A DNA stretch of 38,535 nucleotides, from contig CAJNDS010001049.1 in the NCBI GenBank assembly GCA_905221605.1, positions 1-38,535 on the forward strand, given 5' to 3'. Position numbers and translations under genes: made by a program. This DNA is from Symbiodinium natans (lineage: Eukaryota; Sar; Dinophyceae; Suessiales; Symbiodiniaceae). The stretch's first letter is position 1; every line of letters starts with the position of its first letter. Below are positions 8,601-15,659 of this stretch, piece by piece. The notes under the pieces were generated by a model. It did not search any database. It worked only from the letters and a program-made list of their open reading frames with translations, and was not told where the DNA came from.

Positions 8601-9989
8601 AGTCCCCCCCCCTCCCAAAACCCCCTTCCCGAGGCCAAATGTGTGGATCATGGGGGGGGGGGGGGGCGAGCGTCTAAATCTTTCTTCGTTCTTCGAATGC
8701 CGAGACGGGGCGGGGGTGTCAAGAACGATGCGCCAGAAACATCAGAACTCCAAAGCCTTATTGCGATCTGGGTGGCAAAAGCAACCTCAAGTATGCCCGT
8801 AGCAGCACCCCTAAACCCTTTAACCCCAAACATTAAGGGGCAGCGCCTCAAACGCTATTGCCGGTGTGAGAGCATTCAAGTCCGAGCTGTGAGCAATGCC
8901 TTCAGGACTGGTACAGTGACCTTTCCGGCGGCCAGCGAAGCAAAGCAGAGCTCATGCGCCAGATCTTCTTGAAGAGCCGATGCCCTCAGGACCCGATGTT
9001 GCATAGGGCAGGGCTTGCGGCTTATGATTTTTTACAATTGTTGTGAAAGTAAACTATATGGGTGTTTATCTAAAGGCCTTTTTTGGAAGTACATTGCACT
9101 GCTAAACTGCCCATCCGAATCCCGCGGATTTTGCAACTTGGATCCCAGACCCGGATCGCATTCCTTCACGACCCGCCTCCAAACCAAACAAGTACGCAGA
9201 TGTCAGAGCTGAGCAGGATTAGTCGCGAAAGATCCGCATACTGCAAGTCGCGCGTAAGTCAAGACGTCCCGGAGCTACGGACGTAAGGGCTTAGAAAGGT
9301 CTGCGGGGTTTAGGTTCTAGCGTCTGTGGCCTTGTCATTTACTTGGACACATATGTCTTAGATACGGCACCAATCCGATGTCGCATGCCGGGAATCGCAA
9401 GCTATCTCATCACCTGTACCTTCTCGCGCAAAATTCCGTAAACCCTAAAGTTAGGGATTCAGGCTTGCAGAAACGGTTGATCTCATGAGCAGCCTGAATT
9501 TCACATCCTCGACAAGAGCTGGGCGCTTTCATTGCAGGTCGTCCTGATCGATGAAGCACTAGCGCCGCTGGACCCCATCTCGAAGCAACTTGTACAGCAG
9601 CAGCTGAAGGAGCGAAATGTGTTGAGGGTGTAGGGTTCAGGGTTCAGGGTTCAGGGTTTAGGGTTTAGGGTTTTGGGTTTAGGGTTTGAGAGAGGGTAAA
9701 GTGTAAAGAGGAGGTTCTTCGCAAGCATGTGTACCCCGGACGGTGGTTTTGTAGACGGCTCACTGGTTCCAGGACTTTTGCTCAGAGTCGCTCATACTGG
9801 TCATCTATCACACAGGCCAGGTGTGCTGTTGAGTACAGCAGCGTGCATCCTTCGTGAGTCACTCTCACTGTTGCTCAGTTGTGCCTTCGTGCATCAGGGG
9901 ATGGCGTGAATTGCGTCAACAGCACCGGCTTCTTCGATGACAACTTGCACTTCGCGGATGGTCGTGCGAAATTGGTGGGATTGTGCTGA
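1075..9989 (+). CDS. ABC transporter half-molecule (TM domain plus nucleotide-binding domain), 15-exon gene
   Basis: Proposed join: 1075-2619, 3390-3509, 3577-3799, 3975-4008, 4113-4192, 4330-4342, 4528-4597, 4700-4737, 4797-4896, 5004-5057, 5184-5255, 8906-8989, 9538-9609, 9773-9815, 9898-9989. This gives about 880 residues in one continuous phase. The order is hydrophobic membrane domain, charged linker, then an ATPase with Walker A GPNGAGKST, Q-loop AEVPQ, signature LSGGQ, Walker B/D-loop LIDEALAPLD and H-loop VIYH. By family it would use ATP hydrolysis to move an unknown substrate as a dimer; the subfamily is not assigned, though TM-then-NBD order and size resemble half transporters. Donors are mixed GT, GC and GA, and nearly all acceptors are AG|G. 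The first join (2619 to 3390) and the start codon (1075 or 1141) are the least certain. Confidence 0.82.
2645..2808. repeat. CA/TA microsatellite and AT-rich tract in ABC intron 1
   Basis: An ACAC run passes into TATATA and then irregular ATAC/ATAT tracts. It lies just past the inferred end of exon 1 and would otherwise give a nonsense hydrophobic/Tyr-rich tail. The rest of the intron (to 3389) has telomere-like tracts and a diverged repeat pair: about 33 bp near 2943-2975 (AGCCATTCCGTAG core) and again near 3262-3294 (AGCCATTCTGTAG core). Confidence 0.6.
3178..3352. repeat. Telomere-like tracts of both orientations in ABC intron 1
   Basis: CCCAAAACCC/CCCTAAACCC units at about 3178-3218 face GGGTTTAGGGTTTTGGG units at about 3318-3352, about 100 bp apart. 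The pair could fold back. Both lie inside the intron before exon 2. Confidence 0.65.
3390..3799 (+). CDS. ABC transporter exons 2 and 3: end of membrane domain and linker
   Basis: Exon 2 (3390-3509) encodes a segment with CAMARMMELGSI and a helical VIEDSIDFLLTRYRE. A 67-nt intron with a GC donor (GCCTTG) follows. Exon 3 (3577-3799) begins after TATGCAG and encodes an amphipathic linker (RLAQMSTNQERLLELHTRL) up to TTPK plus one base. The next intron (3800-3974) also has a GC donor, and the joined codon TGC precedes the ATPase domain. Both exons are frame-consistent with what follows, but no diagnostic motif lies here, so their identity rests on phase and position. Confidence 0.55.
3975..4192 (+). 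CDS. ABC transporter exons 4 and 5: start of NBD and first part of Walker A
   Basis: Exon 4 (3975-4008) encodes NLMFKDLTYHR, the usual first beta strand of an ABC ATPase. A 104-nt GA-AG intron (4009-4112) follows, in which the donor bases GAA recur at the start of the next exon. Exon 5 (4113-4192) encodes GTARVKLDLELKQGKVYAV and then TGPNGAG, stopping one base into the next Gly codon, just before the P-loop Lys. The intron begins GCGCCG. Read without splicing, the P-loop would lose its Lys-Ser and run to a stop. Confidence 0.75.
4233..4263. repeat. TTTAGGG array in ABC intron 5
   Basis: Four clean TTTAGGG units lie in the middle of the 137-nt intron 4193-4329, between the two halves of Walker A. 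Confidence 0.85.
4330..4342 (+). CDS. ABC transporter exon 6: 13-nt microexon with the Walker A Lys-Ser-Thr
   Basis: Thirteen bases between CAGAG| and |GTCGCA add the end of Gly, then Lys, Ser, Thr and two bases of Leu. Joined to the flanking exons this completes GPNGAGKSTLFAML, a textbook P-loop, in frame. No other nearby bases restore the motif in phase. The microexon is inferred from the protein; a cDNA would settle it. Confidence 0.65.
4441..4513. repeat. CCCTAAA array in ABC intron 6
   Basis: About ten perfect CCCTAAA units, the opposite orientation to the array in the preceding intron. The array ends 14 bases before the acceptor of exon 7. Confidence 0.9.
4528..5255 (+). CDS. ABC transporter exons 7-11: Q-loop and helical subdomain
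   Basis: Exon 7 (4528-4597) encodes FAMLSACAQRMPLPSGLM and ends before a GA donor. Exon 8 (4700-4737) encodes VMPLGELAEVPQ, the Q-loop region. Exon 9 (4797-4896) begins PYHPFHVQPLAWLL and ends in a helical SSEELDRHEAR. Exon 10 (5004-5057) encodes VSARLGFKSSQAFEARRL and ends at a good GTAAGA donor. Exon 11 (5184-5255) encodes an acidic TTEELRQERK that leads into the signature exon. The introns are 59 to 126 nt long, with donors GA, GT, GC and GT. Intron 9 (4897-5003) carries a CCCTAAA tract at 4956-4986. Confidence 0.65.
4956..4986. repeat. CCCTAAA tract in ABC intron 9
   Basis: One CCCTGAA and about three CCCTAAA units just before the acceptor of exon 10. Confidence 0.8.
5338..5400. repeat. 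TTTAGGG tract at the start of ABC intron 11
   Basis: About eight units, TTTAGGG with a few one-base variants. It lies in the 5' part of the 3.65-kb intron, outside the large insert. Bases 5400-5727 hold nothing else I can support. Confidence 0.8.
5800..6593. repeat. AT-rich degenerate repeats with a recurring GC-rich palindrome
   Basis: Low-complexity sequence rich in TTTAAAA and AAGGATTTTA, with a recurring GCAGCC(A/G)TTTA motif near 5935, 6064, 6212, 6284 and 6412. GC-rich islands near 6004-6040, 6344-6380 and 6547-6584, and again at 7447-7484, share the core GGCACCGGGGCTTC or its reverse complement. Each is an imperfect palindrome (GTCTGGGGAAG ... CTTCTCCAGAC type). There is no coding potential. 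Confidence 0.6.
6594..7925. repeat. Degenerate telomere-like satellite (CCCTAAACACT-type)
   Basis: About 1.3 kb built from variants of AACCCTAAACACTTAAC/ACACTAAACCCTA. It looks like a telomeric CCCTAAA repeat that has expanded with CACT and CTT insertions. Larger blocks recur, for example the phrase with CCCTTAGCACAAACCCC near 6705, 7080 and 7585, so a higher-order period of a few hundred bases is likely. No open frame of note. Confidence 0.75.
7929..8369. repeat. 49-bp tandem satellite, nine head-to-tail copies
   Basis: The sequence AGATTTCCAGAAAAAATC recurs every 49 bp (7929, 7978, 8027 and on). Each unit contains a short hairpin (CCAGATTT ... AAATCTGG) and a GC-rich block around CCCGGGCCCC. 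The copies are nearly identical, so the array is young. The long minus-strand frames through it are by-products of the repeat. Confidence 0.9.
8370..8608. repeat. Inverted arm of the 49-bp satellite
   Basis: From the near-palindrome at 8371-8390 (GACTCCAGAATCTGGAGTC) onward the same satellite runs in the opposite orientation (GGAAATCTGGAGTCTGGAGT), in about four less regular copies. With 7929-8369 it forms a large fold-back centred near 8380. Confidence 0.85.
8906..8989 (+). CDS. ABC transporter exon 12: signature motif
   Basis: After CCTTCAG the exon reads DWYSDLSGGQRSKAELMRQI, then FLKSRCPQ. LSGGQ is the diagnostic ABC signature and the downstream helix is typical. The donor is GA (GACCCG). 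The phase joins cleanly to exon 11 across the 3.65-kb intron and to exon 13. Confidence 0.85.
9538..9609 (+). CDS. ABC transporter exon 13: Walker B and D-loop
   Basis: After ATTGCAG the exon reads VVLIDEALAPLDPISKQL, then VQQQLK. Asp-Glu of Walker B and the ALAPLD D-loop are intact. The intron before it (8990-9537) has no other feature I can support. The donor is GA (GAGCGA). Confidence 0.85.
9630..9690. repeat. Telomere-like tract in ABC intron 13
   Basis: TTCAGGG and TTTAGGG units follow each other for about 60 bp near the donor end of intron 9610-9772. Confidence 0.8.
9773..9989 (+). CDS. ABC transporter exons 14 and 15: H-loop and C-terminus
   Basis: Exon 14 (9773-9815) reads DFCSESLILVIYHT, with the switch His of the H-loop. 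An 82-nt GC-AG intron follows. Exon 15 (9898-9989) reads GDGVNCVNSTGFFDDNLHF, then ADGRAKLVGLC and TGA. This is a plausible end of the ATPase fold. The gene has no further exon. Confidence 0.8.
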
Positions 9990-11330
9990 AGCTGTAGACT
10001 GCACGAGGTCGGACCCATGTCGAGCCTCACCGTGATGGCGAAGTGGCAGCGGTTCCAACAAGCTCCAGCAGTTGTCTCGCCACTCTGAAGAGTACCACAG
10101 CCAGCGGCATGCGCTGCTTCGATGTTGCAGGGCCGACGTGCCGAAGCCGAAGCCTAAATGCCAAAGCAAGACATGGGAGCCCGCAGATCAGATGACGAGC
10201 GAGATGGATCCGCAGCGCTGTGCCAAGACTTGCCTGTGACGCAAGAGATGCAGCAGTCGGCAAGCAGAAAATGCGGCACTGCACCGCGCAGATTCAAGCT
10301 CTCGTGTTGGCAAAATGTGTTAAAGCCTGATCTGTGAGTGAGTCAGCGCAAGAGAGCTGCAGATCAAATCGCAGTGCACAGGTGAGCGAATCACAATCGA
10401 TCTGGAGAACGCGTATAGTTCTCAGAAAGTCTCAGACACCAGCACTTCAAAGAACTTCAAAGTCCTTGCCACCTGTGCTATCTCTTCTGAGGCTCGGCGG
10501 TCCAGCAGCATCCCTATCATTGCCACGTAAGCGGTATTCGCGCATAGTCTCAACATGAATCAACAGCAGTCAACCACCTTGCCACTCTTACGGACCTGGT
10601 GCCGAGGACCGACCCATCAGGAAGCCACCCAAGATGGACAGACCGCTCGGTGCACCAGCAGAGAGCAGCAGCTCCTTCCTCGGTGAATCGTACAGTCTCG
10701 TGCGTCGCCGTGCCCGAAATCTCGCCGCTCCCAGGTGAAGGCGAGGACATGTACGGCCTGCGGCCCTGTTGATATGCTTGAGCAAAGTGTCGTGTGTCAG
10801 TCGTGCCACTTGAGGGAGCTACGAAGAAGACCTTCGGTGAGCCACTTATGTTTCGCTTGGCTGCGCCGCCTGCCGCGTGCATTCCGGCACGTTTGCTGTA
10901 TACTAGGACTCGGGCAGCTGGGACACTACCGTCCGGGGCGCCAGACCGGAACTCAGGAAGGGCACCAAACTGTTATGACTATGATTATCATTATTATTAC
11001 TATTATTATTATTCGAGCTTATAGGGTTTAGGGTACAAGCGAAAGTCCCCTGTAGCACGAACACAGCGACTAACTGCATCTGCCTTGCCAAGATCCCGAC
11101 GACTCCTGCGGGACGCCGTGCGGCTGCGCGATCAGGCAGTCATAGCAATCGGATCGTCGACGGTGTCTGGGTTCCAAACCCCACGCTTCGAGTGGCCTAA
11201 TACCTGTCTCATGCATTACATCTTCACGCTGACAAGCCAGATTGCAAACCGTACAAACATGGCGGTCTTACACGCGACCTGCAAATCTGAGAGCCTTAGT
11301 ATTCATACGCTTGCAGTTGATGTATGAGGG
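9990..11330. other. Intergenic stretch, no supported gene
   Basis: Several frames of 60-110 codons exist on both strands, but none has convincing composition or a recognisable domain. A short ATT-type microsatellite (about 10978-11012) is followed by a single TTTAGGG unit. Part of this is presumably the 3' UTR of the ABC gene. Confidence 0.5.
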
Positions 11331-11339
11331 TCGCATGCC

Positions 11340-11680
11340 AGAGGTGGTGCTTATGCAGCTGCATTGGCATCAGCCGCAGCTCGTGAGGCGGAGCGTCAGG
11401 AGCTGAGCAAGTGGTGCGCGTGGTGTGCAGGAGTTGTGGAACGTAACTGGGTAGCCCAGTAACCATATTAAACAAGGGCACCCTTGTTGGGGTTGGTTAC
11501 TTTATAGGGACCCTCAACCCTAAACCTAAAGCACAAAAGGGCAAAAGGGTTCGAAGGGCACCAGCCGATGCCAGAGCTTCGTGACCGGCTCTGAGGTGAG
11601 GAGCGCGAGAAGGCGAAGCTTGAGAAGGAGAAAAGACGCCGCGACAACGAGGAGCTTCGGTGCTGCAAAACTCCTCACTT
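11340..11680 (+). CDS. Possible exons rich in Ala, Glu, Lys and Arg (hypothetical)
   Basis: Two short frames, each just after an AG|GT, look protein-like: one near 11351-11420 with GAYAAALASAAAREAERQEL and one near 11596-11665 with EEREKAKLEKEKRRRDNEEL. Both are charged helical or coiled-coil-like. They may be upstream exons of the Lys/Gly/Glu-repeat gene at 12631. Joins were not resolved. Confidence 0.25.
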
Positions 11681-12295
11681 GGGGTTGCAAAAGACGTACT
11701 AGAATGTGCAGCTAGTGATTTTGCCGAAGCGTCGGAATGTGTCGGCACGATGCAGGTATACACGCAAGATGTCAGACTCACGGTAACATAGGACAGTTGA
11801 ATGTTGCTTCTACGTCGCAATCCTCTGGATTCCCCGGGGGAACACGGTGGTCGATCAACAGTTTGCTGTGTTCTGCTCGCAGGGGCTAGGCAGGCCACAC
11901 GTGCGGCTTTGAATACTTCGGTTAAAGGACAAGGCCTCAAGTGATTGAGGTGGGGAGGAGGGAGCTGTGTCAGCAGCAAGGAGAAAGCAGCTGCTGCTGC
12001 ACGCAAGCCTGGTCGGAATGTGAGGGCCCGAACATTCATGACTTCATAATATTGTAACATAATAATATACTACTAGGACGCTACAATCATACAATAACAT
12101 AAAACAATACACTAATAAAAGAAGATGCTAATGTCAGATTATAAGAAGACATGAACATCATAAGGTCCTTCTCTTGGAATCGCCGTGTGAGACCTGACTA
12201 GCCGAGGCACCCCGGGGGATGGGCTTGGTCATCCGATCTGCTGGCGATGCACAGGGCTGAGGGGGATGCACAGCAGTCTAGCGTTCAGGGTTGAA

Positions 12296-12581
12296 AGTTT
12301 AGGGTTTAGGGTCTAGGGTTTAGGGTCTAGGGTTTAGGGTTTAGGGTTTAGGGTTCAGCAAAGAAGGGTTAAGGGTTTAAGGGCTTTAAGGCTTTACGGT
12401 TTAGGGTTTAGGGCTCGAGTATTCCCAGATCAGTGGTTGCAAACACTCCAGCGCTCTCCGTGCATGTGCCTCAGTCGTGATGATTGAGAGCTCAGATCTG
12501 GCTAGCACAACCCCAGTTGCAAAAAGGGGTTTAGGGCTTTAGCGTTTAGGGTTTAGGGCTTTAGGAGTTTAGGGTTTAGGC
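12296..12581. repeat. Telomere-like tracts upstream of the Lys/Gly/Glu-repeat gene
   Basis: TTTAGGG units with TCTAGGG and TTAAGGG variants fill about 12296-12418 and recur at 12530-12581. They end about 50 bp before the proposed exon at 12631. Bases 11690-12295 hold no gene I can support. Confidence 0.75.
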
Positions 12582-12630
12582 GCCGGAGAGAGCGCAGCCA
12601 ACGTAGAGCTCCCGGCAGCTTTGCGGTCAG

Positions 12631-13272
12631 GCGCAGCAGCTGTCTCCAGATGGGCAGCTGCCCATTGGTGCCAACACAGCGAGCCACCCCGCCCCTCCCC
12701 CCAAAGGCCGAGGGCTGGGGAACGTGAACTGCACCATGTCACTCTGCATCATCCCAGTCTTCGATTGCCTTTGAGCAGGTAAGGGGAAGGAGAAGCCAGC
12801 CAGAGGCAAAGGCAAGGAGGGAAAAGAAGGAAAGGAGGGGAAAGAAGGCAAGGGCAAATCCGAAGGCAAGGATGGCAAAGATGGCAAGGGCAAGGATGGC
12901 AAGGGCAAAGGCAAGGAGGGCAAGGAAGGCAAGGGCAAAGCCGAGGGCAAGGAAGGCAAAGGGAAATCGGAAGGTAAGGACGGCAAGGGCAAGTCCGAAG
13001 GAAAGGAAGGTAAGGGCAAATCTGAGGGAAAGTCTGAAGGAAAGGGCAAGTCCGAAGGAAAGGGCAAGTCTGGCAAGGACGCCGGCAAGGATGCCGGCAA
13101 GGATGCCGGCAAGGATGCCGGCAAGGATGCCGGCAAGGATGCCGGCAAGGACGCCGCTGTGCAGGAGGAGACTTCGAATTCTCACTCTCGCGATGACGAG
13201 GATGCTCGGATAGTGGTGTGCGTGATAAGCGAATGCGAGGGGGGTTTACGAAATAAGGGACCCCCAATATAG
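12631..13272 (+). CDS. Low-complexity Lys/Gly/Glu-repeat protein, last two exons
   Basis: Exon 12631-12706 opens after GGTCAG and reads AQQLSPDGQLPIGANTASHP, then APPPK. A 72-nt GC-AG intron follows. Exon 12779-13272 continues GKGKEKPARGKGKEG and then about 100 residues of GK(E/D/S)G variants. It ends in seven GKDA units coded by a 12-bp tandem repeat (13074-13156), a charged tail and TAG. This is a highly charged, disordered protein; Lys-rich repeats of this kind occur in nucleic-acid-binding and linker proteins, but no function can be assigned. The N-terminal exons are not located. The + frame is chosen over the overlapping - frames because splice phase and the proline-rich lead-in agree. 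Confidence 0.5.
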
Positions 13273-13679
13273 ACCCCAAATAGTAGGATTCCCTTATAAC
13301 AAGGACACCAATAAGGTACCCCTAATTTCGGAAACCCTCATTCATGTTTCGAGAAGAGACGGAGTCTTGGACATGCTGCGCCCGTCACATGCATTATCAA
13401 AATGTACCCTACGATCCATGGCTAGCTGCCCCTTGGATCCACGAACCATGCCCAAGCATCTCCTGAAGCAAAGACCCTTATTGAAACCACCTAGGTTAAG
13501 AACCCTCCCTGTATAACAGCACTTCTCTCCACACGTATCAGTGCTCATGCCCTTTGCGTGTGCCGTGACCGAACAGCTTATTCGAGTCGTCGAGTCGTGA
13601 AGGAGAAGCCTGAGTCTTGATCCAACTGCGGACGCCTTCGGATTCTGGTGGCCTGAGGGCACGTGCCTTAATGCTTTCT

Positions 13680-13850
13680 GAGTACATACATATGTATAAT
13701 TATATATAGATATATACATTTTTGTTGTTAATTGTATGTGATATATATATATATATATGCTTTCCGAGTACGTACATACATACATACATATATACATATG
13801 TACATATTTATGTATCGCGTGTATATATATATATATACCCGATACTTGTG
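13680..13850. repeat. TA/TACA microsatellite
   Basis: Runs of TATATA and CATACATA in a stretch of about 1.2 kb (13273-14492) with no gene I can support. The minus-strand open frame through it is a by-product. Confidence 0.7.
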
Positions 13851-14492
13851 AGCGTCGCTTCCATGATTCCCTTGGCTGCCTCGATCTTTGTTGCAAGGTG
13901 GTCACTGAGTCACAGCCGAGCCTGAGGAGGGATTGAAGATCCGATGGGGAGATTGCCTTCTCTCGTACCTTGCTCTCTGAGTCTCTGAGCAGGTGCTGCC
14001 TTGTACAAAGACTGTGCAGAAGCACCCAAAAATCCTTTAGTCAGATTCTAGTTGTGTGGGGATTTAAGTTAATGATCGCCGTGCCGTGGCTCGAGATCGT
14101 GTCTGCGAGCTTTGGGCGTGCCAAAGGGGGCACAGCGCTCGCGCACAGCATCCGTAGGGTTGCGGCACGAGGTTGAGGTCTGCACGTCATGGTAAAGGAA
14201 TGGAATTATGAGTTGTGTCACGTTCTGCGTATCATACTTTTACACTCTGCTGTCCGGAGAAGGAAGATGTGCAAACTCAAGAGCGAAGCCTAGCTCACTC
14301 CCAGCCGCTCGTGAGCGCTCAGTTCAAAATGCATGCCACAGGTGCTTTGTAGCCTCTTTGCCAGTGCCCTTGATCCAAGACGCAGTTCCTGTGTGCGATA
14401 CCATGTCTTTGTGAACGTGGCAATGGCTCGAGGCACTCCGGACAGCCCCCCTTCAGCTAGGCAGCTGGGCACTAAGAAGTGCCTCTCCTGCC

Positions 14493-15659
14493 ATGGCCCA
14501 CTTTGCAGGACTTCAGCGAGCCAAAGAGAAGGTGTTCCACAAGTACTTCCAACTTACACAGGCAGCCAGTGAAAACCTGGCAAGGGAGGTCCAAGCAGTG
14601 ACCAAGATCCAAAGCGTCTTCCGTGCCTCCAAGATCCGGCGAAGTTGGCGTGCAGTCGTGGGCGCGACCTTGACGATCCAGCGCGCAGTCCGTGGCTGGT
14701 CGGGTCGGAGGCGGGCCCGGACCCTCCGCTTCCAGCGTCAAAGGCAGTTGCAGAACTACTTCTTCCATCAATCGGCCATGGTCATCCAGCGCTTCTTCCG
14801 CGGCTGGTGGAGTCGTAGGCATCTGCATGACTTCCAGGGGCGGAAGAGGTATGTACAGACCTGCGCACAGCGCGGTGAGTGGACGCAGGCGTACCTGGCC
14901 CACGAGCACCGGGAACGCTTGATCATGGCCAAAATGGAGGAGGAGCAGCAGATGAGGCAGGAGTTCTGCACGGTGGCGGGTGAGATACACCACCTGGTCA
15001 GCACGAAGAGCATCCCAGGCGTCTACAATCCACCGTACAATGACCACTTACCTCGTGCTTTTGACAAGCCCATCGAGCAGCACTTGCGAGAGTCTTTGCG
15101 GGTTCGGTTGCCCAGGGCTCTGCGCCGGCCGCAGCGACACCTCCCAGGCCTTCAGGCAGGACCTTGTCGTGTGGGGGTGTCGCAAGCAGAGCAGATGGCG
15201 GACCTGGTGATCGCCGGACCACCCCAAGAGCTGCCAGACCGTGCCCCATGCGTTTCAAGGACTGCAAGCACCGGCCGATGCCAGCGGGTGCAGGGTCCCT
15301 TCAGGTCACGGGAGCAGATTGAGGTCGCCAACGTCAAAGCCGCCAACCTCTACAAGTCGGTGCAGGCCGCCTCCCCGTACGATGCTGTTGAGCGGGACCT
15401 GAAGATGCAGAACAAACTCGCCAAGATGATCCGCACCTCACCTGAAGACTTCAAAGCACCTGGGCGCCTAGCTGAGCGCCCTCCGCCTCAAAGTGTGCAC
15501 ACGTCGTTGCCCTACTTGGAGAAGCCGTTTGAGCTGCGCAATGACTACGTCGAGCTGCCCAAGATCAGGGACAAGCCGCCATTCTACACAGCCTTCCCGA
15601 ACAACAAGAATTTCGAGGAGCTGAACGAGCAGCCACTGCTCCCGTGCGGCCACGTCTGA
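14493..15659 (+). CDS. SPATA17: SPATA17-like IQ-motif protein, intronless
   Basis: The gene encodes 388 residues from ATG 14493 to TGA 15659. Three IQ motifs (residues about 37-50, 60-73 and 97-110; for example KIQSVFRASKIRR and VIQRFFRGWWSRR) are followed by the family block HHLVSTKSIPGVYNPPY and a later CQRVQGPFRSR, both characteristic of SPATA17. Human SPATA17 has about 361 residues, so this copy is full length. SPATA17 is a ciliary/flagellar calmodulin-binding protein, and in a flagellated protist an axonemal role is likely. Unlike the ABC, FkbM and transporter genes nearby it has no intron, which suggests retroposition. The middle (residues about 205-270) is Pro/Arg/Gln-rich and poorly conserved; a small compensated frameshift there cannot be excluded. 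Confidence 0.85.
   Translation: MAHFAGLQRAKEKVFHKYFQLTQAASENLAREVQAVTKIQSVFRASKIRRSWRAVVGATLTIQRAVRGWSGRRRARTLRFQRQRQLQNYFFHQSAMVIQRFFRGWWSRRHLHDFQGRKRYVQTCAQRGEWTQAYLAHEHRERLIMAKMEEEQQMRQEFCTVAGEIHHLVSTKSIPGVYNPPYNDHLPRAFDKPIEQHLRESLRVRLPRALRRPQRHLPGLQAGPCRVGVSQAEQMADLVIAGPPQELPDRAPCVSRTASTGRCQRVQGPFRSREQIEVANVKAANLYKSVQAASPYDAVERDLKMQNKLAKMIRTSPEDFKAPGRLAERPPPQSVHTSLPYLEKPFELRNDYVELPKIRDKPPFYTAFPNNKNFEELNEQPLLPCGHV

Larger units (their letters stand above)
5728..8671. mobile_element. Putative 2.9-kb non-autonomous DNA element with inverted ends and 8-bp target duplication
   Basis: The octamer GTCTAAAT lies at 5720-5727 and again at 8672-8679. Immediately inside, the left end reads GGTCAG, 11 C, ATGATCCACAC. 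The right end, read on the opposite strand, gives GCTCG, 15 C, ATGATCCACAC. That is an inverted pair of about 28-31 bp flanked by a direct repeat, the expected structure of a cut-and-paste element. No transposase frame is visible, so it would be non-autonomous. An 8-bp duplication is typical of hAT-like elements, but the ends are too unusual to assign a family. The inside is AT-rich sequence, telomere-like satellite and a 49-bp satellite. It sits wholly inside intron 11 of the ABC gene. Confidence 0.6.

Noticed and set aside
7913-8651. Two overlapping minus-strand open frames of about 240 codons with repeated FLEIWSLESG-like units
   Set aside because: They follow exactly the 49-bp satellite (49 is not a multiple of 3, so three frames cycle). 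They are by-products of the repeat and lie in an intron.
11497-12060. Minus-strand frame of 187 codons
   Set aside because: Mixed composition, no motif, and a telomere-like unit at its 3' end. The opposite strand has more protein-like short frames.
12627-13279. Three long minus-strand frames (Ser/Leu/Pro-rich) opposite the Lys/Gly/Glu exon
   Set aside because: Shadows of the + strand GK(E/D) repeat. The + strand has a proline-rich lead-in, a phase-consistent intron and a charged tail.
13342-14025. Minus-strand 227-codon frame upstream of SPATA17
   Set aside because: Half of it is the TA/TACA microsatellite read as Tyr/Ile; no motif.
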